NCBI RefSeq assembly: GCF_002744245.1
Contig: NZ_NKHG01000100.1
Span: 29,899 to 93,898 of the forward strand
Length of the DNA stretch: 64,000 bases
Direction of reading: 5' to 3'
From: Bacillus pumilus
Lineage (GTDB): Bacteria; Bacillota; Bacilli; Bacillales; Bacillaceae
Shown here: positions 1 to 8,459 of the stretch, in pieces
Layout: each line of letters opens with the position of its first letter
Position numbering within the stretch: the first letter of the stretch is position 1
Made by a program: the position numbers and the translations under genes
The notes under the pieces: model-generated
Database searches by the model: none
Seen by the model: the letters and a program-made list of their open reading frames with translations, nothing else
Told to the model about the DNA's origin: nothing

Positions 1-268
1 CGATCTCACGTGCATCCTTCAGGAATCCATGAGCGGCTTTCTCAATCTCCGCCGGTGTCATGTAATCTCCATGTGCATCCGCTACGTTTGGTTCGTATAC
101 AATACCGTACACAAGACGCTGCGCATCATCAGCCTTCGCAATGACCTTGATCTCTTTTTGAAAGTCTGGCTGCTTTTCTGATTTCATAAAAAAGAACTGC
201 TTTTGATTAGCAGCCTTATCCACGTATGAAACGTGTGTGATCTTTGCATTTATCAATTCGCGTGGCAA
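1..268 (-). CDS. XkdF-like phage protein, N-terminal part (runs off window)
   Basis: Partial gene continuing past the left window edge. The first ~89 residues closely match XkdF of the second prophage (48015-49106): both start LPREL or MPREL, followed by a shared AKITHVSYVD-A-NQK-FF-MK block and a RLVYG-VYEPN-DAH block. XkdF proteins are putative prohead-protease-like or scaffold-associated proteins made with the portal and capsid. The start chosen is TTG at 268, seven bases after an AGGAGGTG ribosome site. It is coupled to the upstream MuF gene, whose stop overlaps the ribosome-site region. Confidence 0.85.
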   Translation of the reverse strand, partial: MPRELINAKITHVSYVDKAANQKQFFFMKSEKQPDFQKEIKVIAKADDAQRLVYGIVYEPNVADAHGDYMTPAEIEKAAHGFLKDAREI

Positions 269-269
269 T

Positions 270-1187
270 TCATTCACCTCCTTTCAAAACTGCTTCTCTA
301 ATTTCTTCTTTTTCCTCTGCTGACAATCCTAAAATAGCAGGATCAACCACAGGGCCCACAGCACAATGACAATTTACTCGCTCTTTTGGCGTGAGCTGTG
401 TATCTCTCGGAAACATGCACCGTTCTCCGCTGCCTGGTATCTCGAATTCCTCATCCAAAGGAATGATGGTTCCGTCCAGCTGCACATGACTTTCTCTGGA
501 CTGATTCTTTTTCCCGCCGCTGTGCTTCCATTGCTTTGCTGTCACAGCTGGAGATTGGACATAGGATTCATGTTGAGCTACGGAAGAAGCAGTCAACACT
601 TCAGTTACAGCTGTCACACGTGCGCGCTTGCGGCTGAATTCAGGAAGGTCCTTCAGCTCCAATTCAATCTCCTGGATAGACCGCCCTTCTTTTATGCCAT
701 CTTTCAAGGTTTGTTCAATAGCCTCATGAGTATTCAGCTGCATCAGCTGCGCCAACTCCTGCGACCATGATTCAATCCACTGTGCAGTTTTCTCGGACAG
801 CACCTTGAATGGAATATCTGCATCGATGGAATGCATGATCTTCTCAGCCAGCTGCGTGACGGTAAGTGTTAGAAAGACAGCCGTTTCTTTTCCGAACAAC
901 TCCGCAAATTCATCTGATGTGAATAGATCATTATTAAAAAACGCTAGAATTGATTCTAACGTTTCCGAATCGTCTTTGGATATAAAACCATTCAGTTCAT
1001 TCAAAAACGTCCTGCGTTGCAATCTGAGAAGTTTTGCGGTGGTTTTCTCATACTCCTCCACCAGAGAGGGAATGTCCTTCAGTTCAGGGAAATCTGCTAC
1101 AGCTGCTTCAAGTTCTTGGACCTCTTCTGCCTCCGCTTTTTCTAAAAAGGAATTGATGTTTTTTATCAGCTGATCCATCTTGTTCAT
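270..1187 (-). CDS. Phage minor head protein, SPP1 gp7 / MuF family
   Basis: 305 aa. The N-terminal half is helical and charged. The C-terminal ~90 residues carry the MuF signature: TEVLTASS, then KQWKHSGGKK, SHVQLDG, PGSGE, and the closing ERVNCHCAVGP with its conserved NCHC pair. In SPP1-like phages this minor capsid protein binds the portal and helps head assembly and DNA delivery. It overlaps the portal gene by 4 bp (ATGA), so the two are translationally coupled. The PBSX-like element at 49 kb has no counterpart between its portal and XkdF genes, so this is a difference between two otherwise parallel modules. Confidence 0.87.
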   Translation of the reverse strand: MNKMDQLIKNINSFLEKAEAEEVQELEAAVADFPELKDIPSLVEEYEKTTAKLLRLQRRTFLNELNGFISKDDSETLESILAFFNNDLFTSDEFAELFGKETAVFLTLTVTQLAEKIMHSIDADIPFKVLSEKTAQWIESWSQELAQLMQLNTHEAIEQTLKDGIKEGRSIQEIELELKDLPEFSRKRARVTAVTEVLTASSVAQHESYVQSPAVTAKQWKHSGGKKNQSRESHVQLDGTIIPLDEEFEIPGSGERCMFPRDTQLTPKERVNCHCAVGPVVDPAILGLSAEEKEEIREAVLKGGE

Positions 1188-2704
1188 TTGCCTATCTCCT
1201 CTAGTACATCCCTAATGTCTTTTAAGAGATGAGCCACGTCTTCCTGGGAACCCGCAGATTTTTGAAGCACTGTGTCAAGCAAGCTAGTTGATGCCTTTGG
1301 CTTCGCTTCAATCGGTCGGTGATATTCTTCCTCCGGCCATTCTTCTAACGTTTTTCCAAGAATACGGCCAGCCAGATCACGCAGGTCATTCGGTGAAACC
1401 GCTCCTGCTTGAATAAACGGTGTAAGAACCTTTGCAATTTCGAGCGGATCACGAAAGTCAGGACCATTTAAGATAAGGCGCACATGCCACAGATCAAGAT
1501 CAGGAAGAAAGAGTGTATTGAGCTTGCCAGTGATGATCATTCTTTCTGGCTGAAATACCTGCTCTTCAGTTGTCTTACGAGCGGTGTCAGCTGTCGCCTT
1601 GTTATAATCCTGTGACTCGCCTGTGTAGATCGGCGGCAGACGAAAAGAAGAACGTATCTTGTTTCTCGTTTTCTCATCGTAATCTAGGAACAGCGCATCC
1701 TCCTGGAGAATCTCGGCCAGTGATTTTATATCCACCTTCACATTAGCCGGCTCTTCATCGTTCGATATCTCATCCTTTTTGGGAATTCCTTCAACTTCCA
1801 ACAAAAGAAACTTATGTGCATTGTCTGATCCCTCGATGCCGTTCATGTATTCCTGCAGCTGTTCATACGAGGATTCAGAAAGCATTCCATTCTCTACAGT
1901 AATTGCAGCCGGCACATGCCGCCCTTGTTTAAAGTACAGATAGTTCAGTTCTTCAGCTTTGCGCGCACCATACATATTGACGATGTTACCAATCCAACGA
2001 GGAACACCATATGTACCGCTGCCGATCTTAAAGTGGATGACTTCGCTTGCTACAAGATCAGAAGGGGTGTCTTCGCTGTATTCTCCTGTAGCAGCATTCA
2101 TGACTCTGGGATCGCCGTACTCTTTGAAGAATACTTTTTTAGTGTTGACCTGCTGCACATACTTCCTGAATCTCTTCTTCCGTTGCAATGACTTTACTTG
2201 TCCGCTTTCTGTGTATCGGAAATCGACCTCAACAGGGTCACCAAGCTTACAGACTCTCAAGTATTGTGCATCCAGATATTCAATGCCTGCAGGCTTCCCT
2301 GTACCTTCTCGAAGCACTTCTACGAACCCATTGCCTGTCCGTTCCCGATCCTCTATCACATAACCAAGAACCACTTCGGCTGACTCATCATAGTTCATAT
2401 ATCTAGCGAATTCTTCAAGTTGAGTCCATTCTTTCTCAGCTACATCTTTCTTGTCTTTCGGTGCATTCTCAGCGTTAAAGTCGAAAGTGTATTCAACTCC
2501 CAAGCCGAAACCTAGAATATTCGTTTTATACGCATCGATGCATTGCTGAAGAATGGTAGAATACTCGGCCATTTGTTTGAGCTCTTTGATATTGTATGGC
2601 GGCTCGATCACATCATCTGTCTCGTAATTAAATCCATCTTCATAAATCTGCTTAGTGGTTTCAGACACATTGGCCTTCATCACTGTTGCTCTGACTGTTT
2701 TCAT
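1184..2704 (-). CDS. Phage portal protein, XkdE/PBSX family
   Basis: 506 aa, a usual portal length. It aligns along nearly its whole length with the portal at 49144-50601: shared blocks include [20 protein letters not shown], the RTGNGF region, the [18 protein letters not shown] segment and [16 protein letters not shown]. Twelve such subunits would form the DNA channel at the capsid vertex that docks terminase. The start ATG at 2704 lies beside the terminase stop, and the stop overlaps the MuF start. The C-terminal ~40 residues diverge from the PBSX copy. Confidence 0.92.
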   Translation of the reverse strand: MKTVRATVMKANVSETTKQIYEDGFNYETDDVIEPPYNIKELKQMAEYSTILQQCIDAYKTNILGFGLGVEYTFDFNAENAPKDKKDVAEKEWTQLEEFARYMNYDESAEVVLGYVIEDRERTGNGFVEVLREGTGKPAGIEYLDAQYLRVCKLGDPVEVDFRYTESGQVKSLQRKKRFRKYVQQVNTKKVFFKEYGDPRVMNAATGEYSEDTPSDLVASEVIHFKIGSGTYGVPRWIGNIVNMYGARKAEELNYLYFKQGRHVPAAITVENGMLSESSYEQLQEYMNGIEGSDNAHKFLLLEVEGIPKKDEISNDEEPANVKVDIKSLAEILQEDALFLDYDEKTRNKIRSSFRLPPIYTGESQDYNKATADTARKTTEEQVFQPERMIITGKLNTLFLPDLDLWHVRLILNGPDFRDPLEIAKVLTPFIQAGAVSPNDLRDLAGRILGKTLEEWPEEEYHRPIEAKPKASTSLLDTVLQKSAGSQEDVAHLLKDIRDVLEEIGK

Positions 2705-4008
2705 CAGCGTGACCTCCTTTCTCTATTCGGACGTATCCGCTCTTTTGGTTTTTCTTTCAGATCGGTGACCTCATAATCATCTAGCGCATACCAGATGGCT
2801 GAAAAAGTATGAGGGTCAATCTTAAACTCGTCCTCTATGATATTGCCGAGCTTGTCCGTCTTGTACGTGAGCGGTTGAAGCTCATAGATCGTGTTTTTGC
2901 ACGAGTCGGAACAAATGATTTTCTTAAACCGTTTGATCTTCTTTGTGTATTGCAAGCGTGATCCTTGGAACTTATGAGCGGCCACCATGTTGTATCCCAT
3001 CTTGCGGAAATATGCGATTGTCTTTTGTTCATTGTCGGCCTTTATCAGCTCTTTTGTGACAATGAACTCTTTCAAATCCTCGACAGTAACATCATCAGTC
3101 TTGCCACGATCGTAATACTCCCAATAGATATAGAGATATTTCTTTTCGTGATCTACAGCCAATCTAACCACAGCGTTATACGAATCAACGAAACCAAAGT
3201 CCATGCCTGCTCTAAGCAAAGGACGATTGATATTTGAGATGGCCAACATCACATCTTCATGAGGTTGCACCTCGAATTGAGGAAGAACACGAATTCCGTT
3301 AATGCCAAAATGACCTTTTCGGGCTATTCGATAAAGGTCTGGATCGTATTCCTTTAGTTCGTCCAGCTGCTTAATATAACTGACCGGAAGGAATAAGTTG
3401 TCTTCAGCTGTAGAATGATGATAGTACGTATCGTTGATAGCGATAGTACGTTCCTTGTATAGTATCTCGTCATCAAGGGTGAAGCGGTTGTTCTGATCAT
3501 CCTTAAAGAAGTGACGGTATGTCCAGTTATCCTGACCGACAGGGTTCGTTGATAGGATCATGTGCAAATCCAAAGTCGGGTGACGCAAACGACCAAGCAG
3601 TTCCTTGAATCCCTCGTACTTAACCTCAGAACACTCTTCAATCCAAATGATCGAGATATTGTTGATCGACTTTAACTTAGCTGGCTTGTCCAAGCCTTTG
3701 AAAATGATCCGGCTCCCATTATGAAATTTAAGCATGAGCGGTGATGTCCGGCATTGAATGACATGATCAAGTCCAAGATCATTCACAATCTCTTCAAATA
3801 AAGAAAACGTGGAATCTCTGTGTGTGTCGTAGACTTCACGAATTACAAGTGCTGTTCTCTTTTCATCCAGTAACTTTAAGATGAGTTTCAGAGCAATGTG
3901 ATAGCTTTTAGATGACCCATAACCACCCACCAAGAACTGAAACTTCTGATCCCAGTCAAAAAGAAAGTCCTCAAAGTGTGGATTGACCTCTTTTTCCATC
4001 AGTTGCAT
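2704..4008 (-). CDS. Phage terminase large subunit, XtmB/YqaT type
   Basis: 434 aa. The ATPase domain shows a Walker A-type GGYGSSKS near residue 27 and a hydrophobic strand plus acidic pair (IIWIEECSE) near residue 124 as Walker B. The C-terminal half carries the RNase H-like nuclease fold, including [12 protein letters not shown]. This is the motor that translocates and cuts DNA at the portal. It is closely similar to the large subunit at 50598-51911. The ATG overlaps the small-subunit stop by one base. Confidence 0.93.
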   Translation of the reverse strand: MQLMEKEVNPHFEDFLFDWDQKFQFLVGGYGSSKSYHIALKLILKLLDEKRTALVIREVYDTHRDSTFSLFEEIVNDLGLDHVIQCRTSPLMLKFHNGSRIIFKGLDKPAKLKSINNISIIWIEECSEVKYEGFKELLGRLRHPTLDLHMILSTNPVGQDNWTYRHFFKDDQNNRFTLDDEILYKERTIAINDTYYHHSTAEDNLFLPVSYIKQLDELKEYDPDLYRIARKGHFGINGIRVLPQFEVQPHEDVMLAISNINRPLLRAGMDFGFVDSYNAVVRLAVDHEKKYLYIYWEYYDRGKTDDVTVEDLKEFIVTKELIKADNEQKTIAYFRKMGYNMVAAHKFQGSRLQYTKKIKRFKKIICSDSCKNTIYELQPLTYKTDKLGNIIEDEFKIDPHTFSAIWYALDDYEVTDLKEKPKERIRPNRERRSR

Positions 4009-4892
4009 CAGCCATCACCTTTATTCTTCCGCTTAATTGTTATTTGGACAGAATCATCGACAGGTCTAGCGGTGATCCGCTCCAGTTCTGCCTCTCTCGT
4101 TCGGTTTGTAAGATCAAGGCCACGAAGCCTCAATTCGTATTCAGACATAGTTTTCATTATGTCGACTTTCTGCCTAATGGCTTTATCGCGTTGTGCGGTC
4201 ACACGTGTCAGAGCATCTTCTATGCTCAATATCTTCTCCAGCAGCGGTGAGTCTGTCTCCTCAATCTGGACCACTGCTAGACGTTCATTAGTTATCGGAA
4301 CAGCTTTAATCAGACCATTTTTATCTGGAGCCTGTACAACGTCTTTCATCTTCCGCATTTGCTGCAAGACTGTCCGCTGCTTATCAGTCAGTCCATTCTC
4401 GTATTTAGTGATCAAGCGCATCATTCTTGTTTCACGAACGCTCAATAATCGTATTGATAGATCAATTTGGTACAAAGGATCAGTCTCAATCTCAGTAAAA
4501 AGCTTCTGCTCCTTTTCATCCATGTACTCAAACATGATCGTTTCATATTCACCGGTCTTGAATGAATTCTTGTTCCCTTTAGGAGCTGCACCACCCCTAT
4601 TGCCTTTAGCATTTTGGTTGCCAGGTGGCGCTTTACCTCCTTTATTACCTCTGGCGTTTTTACTCCCTTTTGGAGCGCCAGGACGTTTAGTAACGTTACC
4701 ATTGGATATATCTTTTGGTTTAGTAACGTTACCATTCAATTTCTCATCCCAAGAGTCTTGGTTCTTCCATTTGCGGATAAGCGTTTGGGAACACTCTAAT
4801 TCTTCAGCAATGTCTTTCAGTAAGCGGGTTCCATTGCTTTCCTTCCACAATTGGAATGCCTGATCTCTTTTAGGATTTCTCGGTCTAGCCAT
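4008..4892 (-). CDS. Phage terminase small subunit, XtmA/YqaS type
   Basis: 294 aa. Residues 1-48 form a helix-turn-helix ([18 protein letters not shown]) for DNA recognition. Residues ~55-105 are a Gly/Asn/Lys-rich linker with GNVTK repeats and G-N-x-x-A-K-G motifs. The rest is helical and ends in an ITIKRK tail like the PBSX XtmA tail (IMIKRK). Small terminases bind pac DNA and hand it to the large subunit. The linker-coding DNA contains two exact 19-bp direct repeats, reported separately as a possible pac site. Confidence 0.9.
   Translation of the reverse strand: MARPRNPKRDQAFQLWKESNGTRLLKDIAEELECSQTLIRKWKNQDSWDEKLNGNVTKPKDISNGNVTKRPGAPKGSKNARGNKGGKAPPGNQNAKGNRGGAAPKGNKNSFKTGEYETIMFEYMDEKEQKLFTEIETDPLYQIDLSIRLLSVRETRMMRLITKYENGLTDKQRTVLQQMRKMKDVVQAPDKNGLIKAVPITNERLAVVQIEETDSPLLEKILSIEDALTRVTAQRDKAIRQKVDIMKTMSEYELRLRGLDLTNRTREAELERITARPVDDSVQITIKRKNKGDG
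4685..4736. repeat. Two 19-bp direct repeats with internal palindromes, candidate pac site
   Basis: The same 19 bases occur at 4685-4703 and 4718-4736, 33 bp apart start to start. Each contains the perfect 10-bp palindrome GTAACGTTAC. They lie inside the small terminase gene. Headful phages such as SPP1 keep pac at or near the small terminase gene, so a packaging role is plausible but inferred. Confidence 0.5.
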
Positions 4893-4939
4893 TACATATC
4901 ACCCACCTCCGAGCTGCTGAATTAAGTTTGAGTTTGTTT

Positions 4940-5128
4940 TTAAATATCGTCATACTTTTGTAATTCGATGTCGAGTTCTATGAGCTTCTTCAGATCTTCC
5001 ACAGAAGACAATTTGATGTTTCCTTCTTTAAAGTCTCTTACCCATTGAGAGATGCAAGCCTGTGCAATTTTGCGGTAGTTCTCTTTTGATTTATCTATAC
5101 CTTCAGCCTGTTCAGCTTGAAGAGTCAT
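4940..5128 (-). CDS. Small phage protein of unknown function
   Basis: 62 aa, soluble and helical, with Lys/Glu-rich and regularly spaced Leu/Ile positions. The central AQACISQWVRDF segment and the VEDLKKLIELDIELQ helix are the most distinctive parts. I do not recognise a family. It lies directly upstream of the terminase small subunit in the same direction, a position where many Firmicute phages keep small packaging or regulatory proteins. Its ribosome site is weak. Confidence 0.6.
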   Translation of the reverse strand: MTLQAEQAEGIDKSKENYRKIAQACISQWVRDFKEGNIKLSSVEDLKKLIELDIELQKYDDI

Positions 5129-5180
5129 AGCATTTCCATCTTTTCTTCGTCAGAAAGGGAACGTGTGTTTGTATTTTCTA

Positions 5181-5209
5181 TTGTCATTCTCCCTGACCTC
5201 CGTTACAAT
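5181..5209 (+). promoter_or_regulatory. SigA-type promoter for a rightward small RNA
   Basis: TTGTCA at 5181-5186 and TACAAT at 5204-5209 with an exact 17-bp spacer. It points right, opposite to all neighbouring phage genes, into a 110-nt gene-free stretch ending in a terminator. Confidence 0.55.
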
Positions 5210-5215
5210 AGTGGA

Positions 5216-5324
5216 TGAGAGCGTGATATTTTCCCACAAACGCGGCCGCGTCTTGATCACGCTCTTAGGCAGGGAGGTTCTTTCTGTCTTTGAAGGGAGG
5301 GTGTTGTCAGCACCCTCTTTTTTA
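5216..5324 (+). ncRNA. Candidate ~108-nt structured RNA, antisense to operon direction
   Basis: Follows the promoter at 5181-5209. The transcript would contain a 9-bp stem (5219-5227 with 5256-5264), whose loop holds the palindrome CGCGGCCGCG. It ends at a textbook terminator (GAGGGTG/CACCCTC stem, then six T) at 5297-5323. No start codon with a ribosome site leads to an ORF here. The terminator hairpin sits at the 3' end of the methylase gene, so the RNA overlaps the leftward methylase transcript as an antisense. Confidence 0.5.
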
Positions 5325-6344
5325 TTTAAACCATTGTAAATATATATGTTCCGCGATCCGCCTCATCATCACTGGAGGCACGCTCATTCCGCATACATAC
5401 TGCACTGAAGCGTCCATAAAGTCATAATCCAGTGGGAAAGATTGCATCAGAATAATATCCCTTTCAGAGATATAATAAGGTTCATCGTATCTAATAAAGA
5501 CAGAACCGCTTGCTAGTGTTGGCGGAACTAAACTGTTTTTAACTAATACTGTATTGAAATTCCGCTCTTTATCTTCTGTTCGTTTAGTAATGTCTCCAAT
5601 GTTGCTATCGGACGGCCGCCGCTTAATCCATCTTTTATACGTTTTACTCGATTCATTCAGCCTTGATCCATGTCCACTTCTAAACTCTCCATATGTGATT
5701 GGCGGTTCATTAAATGTCAATTTTAATGGTGGCAGATTCAGGTCCTTTCTACGGCCAATAAAAAAGACCCGCTCTCTTCTTTGCGGGACTCCCATTGTGG
5801 CAGCGTTCAGCAGGAACAGTTGAACGTCATACCCTATTTTTTTTGCTCGTTCAATGACAAGTTTCACATACCCTTTTGCTTTTCCTTTGATCATGCCACT
5901 TACATTCTCAGCCACAAAGGTTTTAGGCCGCAAATGTTCCACAGCGTCCAGGTAATGAAAGAACAGATCGTCTAGTTTTTGGACAGCTTGCCCCTCTCTG
6001 AACGCCTTTTCTCTTCCCCAATCCTCTTCCCTTTTTCCTGCAGTAGAAAAGACGCTGCATGGTGGCGATCCGTCAAACACATCAAGGTTCATGAGTTCTT
6101 CAGGAAGCTCTGAGAGCGGGATCTGGTTAAACTCTCGAATGTCCATGAGATAAGGATATTTCGGCTTGTGATTCTTTTTATAGATTTTCATCATTTGCGG
6201 ATCGATCTCGCAGTTTCCCAGCAATTCAAACCCTGCTAATTTGTAGCCCATTGATGAGCCACCACCGCACGAGAATGTACTAAACACTTTCAGGCCATTG
6301 GAAGGGATGTTTTTAAGATCACTCAATTTCCATCTATAGTTCAT
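5322..6344 (-). CDS. DNA (cytosine-5) methyltransferase
   Basis: 340 aa, a typical single-chain C5 MTase. Motif I is FSTFSCGGGSSMGYKLAGFE near residue 21. Motif IV is GSPPC near residue 92, whose Cys is the nucleophile. Motif VI is AENVSG, motif VIII is QRRERVFFIGR, and motifs IX-X lie at the C-terminus (PPVMMRRIAEHIY). It methylates cytosine in a short target using S-adenosylmethionine. No restriction endonuclease lies nearby, so it is an orphan phage methylase, probably protecting phage DNA from host restriction. It follows the ParB-like gene with an 8-bp gap. Confidence 0.93.
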   Translation of the reverse strand: MNYRWKLSDLKNIPSNGLKVFSTFSCGGGSSMGYKLAGFELLGNCEIDPQMMKIYKKNHKPKYPYLMDIREFNQIPLSELPEELMNLDVFDGSPPCSVFSTAGKREEDWGREKAFREGQAVQKLDDLFFHYLDAVEHLRPKTFVAENVSGMIKGKAKGYVKLVIERAKKIGYDVQLFLLNAATMGVPQRRERVFFIGRRKDLNLPPLKLTFNEPPITYGEFRSGHGSRLNESSKTYKRWIKRRPSDSNIGDITKRTEDKERNFNTVLVKNSLVPPTLASGSVFIRYDEPYYISERDIILMQSFPLDYDFMDASVQYVCGMSVPPVMMRRIAEHIYLQWFK

Positions 6345-6352
6345 GTTGCCAC

Positions 6353-6871
6353 CTACTCATTAAACGAGAATCCACACTTAGGACATGTATGCTCAAATTG
6401 ATCATCTCCATATTCATCCAGATCGATCTCATGACTCTCAGATACTGCTCCACCTTGACCTGTATGTTCCAGATCATTCAGAACATCCTCTAATTCTGCG
6501 TCACTGAATCCCGTTAAACTTAGATCATACCCTGATCCCTCTAAATCCTTAAGCAGTTCAGTAAGTTTATACTCATCCCATTCACCGTCAATCTTATTCA
6601 ATGCGATATTCAGTGCTTTTTCATCTTGTTCATTAAGTGATACGACGGATACAGGAATATCACTTGGATTGTCCTCCATCAATACTTTGAAACGTTGATG
6701 ACCTCCTACGAGATGGCCAGTCCGTTCATTCCAGATGAGCGGATCAACGTATCCAAACTTTTCTATAGATTGTTTTAGTGAGTCATACTCGGGATCTCCT
6801 GGTTGTAGATCAATTCGGGGGTTATATGGTGATGGGTTAATTTTATGTACGGGAATTGTTTTGATATTCAT
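6353..6871 (-). CDS. ParB/sulfiredoxin-fold N-terminal domain protein with C-terminal CxxC motif
   Basis: 172 aa. Residues 1-85 are a ParB-N domain: PVHKINPSPYNPR, then KQSIEKFGYVDPLIWN and the signature GGHQRFKVL. The middle is acidic and helical. The C-terminus ends HTCPKCGFSF, a probable half zinc ribbon. ParB-N proteins next to phage DNA methylases are common and may be nucleases, NTP-dependent clamps or methylase partners; the exact activity here is not predictable. It is translated just ahead of the C5 methylase, so the two are likely a functional pair. Confidence 0.82.
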   Translation of the reverse strand: MNIKTIPVHKINPSPYNPRIDLQPGDPEYDSLKQSIEKFGYVDPLIWNERTGHLVGGHQRFKVLMEDNPSDIPVSVVSLNEQDEKALNIALNKIDGEWDEYKLTELLKDLEGSGYDLSLTGFSDAELEDVLNDLEHTGQGGAVSESHEIDLDEYGDDQFEHTCPKCGFSFNE

Positions 6872-6890
6872 CGATGTTTCCTCCTATTAA

Positions 6891-6920
6891 AACAAATGAT
6901 GCCGCCCTGGAGGCGGCATC
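6891..6920 (-). terminator. Rho-independent terminator
   Basis: Nine-base GC stem GATGCCGCC/GGCGGCATC with a short loop, followed on the minus strand by ATTTGTTTT. It ends the message of the gene at 6927-7271. Confidence 0.8.
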
Positions 6921-6926
6921 AACTGC

Positions 6927-7271
6927 TTACTTGATGTAAAATTCGTTTGTATAGAATGTACCGACAGTTTCAACATGGTTGCCATTCTTGTCGTAGCGCT
7001 CTACTTCAACCTTGAATCGATAAGTACCTTTCTTGTTATCAAGGGATTCCTTGATGCCGAATTCATCGTACTGTTTTTCGCTTGGGTTAAGCGGGTTAGG
7101 TGAATTCGTTTTGATTGTGACCCATTTCCCTGCAACTTTTCGTTGAGGTATAAGGTTTGGCCCACAAATGTAATCATTGTGATTTTGAACCGCAACAACC
7201 ACAACCTTGTCCTTTCCTAAAATATGATTCGCTTTTTTCGGATTAGCAGATACACCAAACTTTGATGCCAT
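6927..7271 (-). CDS. Phage hypothetical protein, probable beta-rich domain
   Basis: 114 aa from the preferred ATG at 7271, which has GGGAG nine bases upstream; an ATG at 7280 overlaps that ribosome site. The composition suggests a beta sandwich: alternating hydrophobic strands (KVVVVAVQNH, RFKVEVERYD, VGTFYTNEFYI) and no membrane segment or signal peptide. I do not recognise the family. It is a single-gene unit bounded by terminators on both sides, typical of a phage moron rather than a core operon gene. Confidence 0.65.
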   Translation of the reverse strand: MASKFGVSANPKKANHILGKDKVVVVAVQNHNDYICGPNLIPQRKVAGKWVTIKTNSPNPLNPSEKQYDEFGIKESLDNKKGTYRFKVEVERYDKNGNHVETVGTFYTNEFYIK

Positions 7272-7358
7272 GCTCATCATCTCCCTTTTTATATTTTTGC
7301 GCTCCTATCCCTCACCAAAGCACGTGCAGCCATACACCCAAAAGATGACTATTCCCAT

Positions 7359-7382
7359 AAAAAAACGCCCCAGAGGGACGCT
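7359..7382 (-). terminator. Rho-independent terminator downstream of the CotD-like gene
   Basis: Minus strand AGCGTCCC-TCT-GGGGCGT stem followed by seven T. It lies just beyond the stop of the CotD-like reading frame. Confidence 0.8.
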
Positions 7383-7405
7383 CAATATAAAAGTAAGATT
7401 AAATG

Positions 7406-7695
7406 TTATCTATTCACACGACGACAACAAGGATTTTTCAAGTCACTTCCACAATCGTACTCTTCAACACAGCACTCATTCTCATACGATTCTGTCACTG
7501 GATAAAAATTCTCAATTTTTTTGATGTGTTTATTCACATTTGTAATATGAGTTGGATGAATTCGTCTGATTGTATTCTCACTAGTTGTTTTTTTGACGAT
7601 ATTACGTGTTGGTGAAACAATTGTTTGTCCTTACAATTACAATTCTTTCTCCTACGTGAACAAAAGAAAAAATCGTCCATTCTGTTGCGGCTCAT
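7406..7695 (-). pseudogene. CotD-like spore coat protein, interrupted by a one-base frameshift
   Basis: ATG at 7695 follows AAGGGTG and reads a short basic, Cys-containing N-terminus (CNCKDK). At an A-run near 7620-7625 the frame breaks. One extra base would join it to a downstream frame with the CotD-family pattern RRIHPTHITNV...VENFYPVTES-like (here KKIENFYPVTES), a Cys pair, YDCGSD and PCCRR, ending at 7406. The total length is 290 bp, one short of 97 codons. CotD is an inner spore coat protein, and CotD-like genes occur in Bacillus prophages. The gene may be decayed, or the missing A may be a base-calling error. Confidence 0.7.
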
Positions 7696-7803
7696 ATCAA
7701 CACCCTTTCAACAGTTTTGACTTTCATCACAGCATATGAAAAAATAGTCAGATTGTCCTCCACAAGTATCATTAAAATTGGAAAAATCCACTTATTAACG
7801 ATG

Positions 7804-7983
7804 TTATTTTCTCCGGATACGGCCGCCTTGCCGATGGTACGTTTCGCGTCTCGTCCCCATGATTTCTTCCCAATCGCGCGTCGTTATTGGATCAGCATCA
7901 TTCTCCTTCTTTCTATTAGAACCAGGAGCAATGCTTTTAAATTGCTTTAATGTCTCTTTAGAAACAGAATCCCTGATCTTCAT
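7804..7983 (-). CDS. Small phage hypothetical protein
   Basis: 59 aa from ATG at 7983, preceded by AAGGAG with eight bases of spacing. A longer form from 8013 lacks a ribosome site. The protein is polar and basic, begins MKIRDSVSKETLKQFKS and ends in an Arg-rich tail (GGRIRRK). Family not recognised. It lies between the long conserved hairpin at 8243 and the CotD-like gene. Confidence 0.6.
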   Translation of the reverse strand: MKIRDSVSKETLKQFKSIAPGSNRKKENDADPITTRDWEEIMGTRRETYHRQGGRIRRK

Positions 7984-8242
7984 TTCACTCGCTCCTTGCC
8001 GAATAAGCACCACCTTACGCTATTCGCTTAAATAAATTTTTAAATGATGACTACACTCCGAGAGGATGCCAAGTACAGTCAATCATCAAGTAAAATGAAA
8101 AACTGTCCTCGATACGGCCGCCGCAGACCAGCTGCTATCCAGGCTCAGAATGTCCCTCTCGTATGGCCACATTCATCAACACCTTTGTTCCGTATCCAGA
8201 TACGCCATTGATAAGGGAAAGGCGCGTCTCCCAATAAAAAAA
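7984..8242. other. Gene-free stretch
   Basis: No ORF with a plausible ribosome site on either strand. A 12-bp string (GATACGGCCGCC) occurs here near 8114 and again inside the gene at 7804-7983; nothing else stands out. Confidence 0.5.
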
Positions 8243-8289
8243 GCGGACACCAATCAAGGCACTTAAAGTGCTCAATGATCAGCGTCCGC
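8236..8289 (-). terminator. Long conserved terminator hairpin shared with prophage 2
   Basis: A ~20-bp imperfect stem beginning GCGGAC (8243-8289), followed on the minus strand by eight T/A-T bases. Both the stem and the sequence just upstream (CCTGCGGAC, and a GTCC..GAaGGAA-type stretch) recur at 53258-53300 in prophage 2. Confidence 0.75.
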
Positions 8290-8423
8290 AGGTTCTTCCT
8301 TCTGGACAAAATATTCACGTTCGTTTTGCTTGTCTCTATCATACGATGACCCGCACAGGAAAAAAGGTCCCCTTTTTATCCCCCTTTTTGTCGGCTTTTT
8401 CTCGGTTTTTTCTCGGCAATGCA

Positions 8424-8453
8424 AATAAAAAAGTGCCCATAAAGATGGACACT
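8424..8453 (-). terminator. Rho-independent terminator after the first immunity gene
   Basis: Minus strand AGTGTCCAT-CTTT-ATGGGCACT stem with one mismatch, followed by TTTTTTATTT. Confidence 0.8.
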
Positions 8454-8459
8454 CTAGTT

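Noticed and set aside
1959..2406. Several plus-strand frames opposite the portal gene
   Set aside because: Shadows of a clearly conserved portal protein.
3976..4863. 295-aa open frame on the plus strand, antisense to the small terminase gene
   Set aside because: It mirrors the terminase gene, lacks a ribosome site and has a composition typical of an antisense frame. The minus-strand protein has a recognisable HTH and linker.
7270..7615. Plus-strand frames over the CotD-like region
   Set aside because: They have no ribosome sites. The minus-strand frames carry family motifs, a ribosome site and a terminator.
7800..8130. 12-bp string GATACGGCCGCC present twice
   Set aside because: Two copies of a short GC string with no pairing, spacing or context suggesting a function.
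8145..8342. 65-aa open frame on the minus strand
   Set aside because: It runs through the long conserved terminator hairpin and has no ribosome site.
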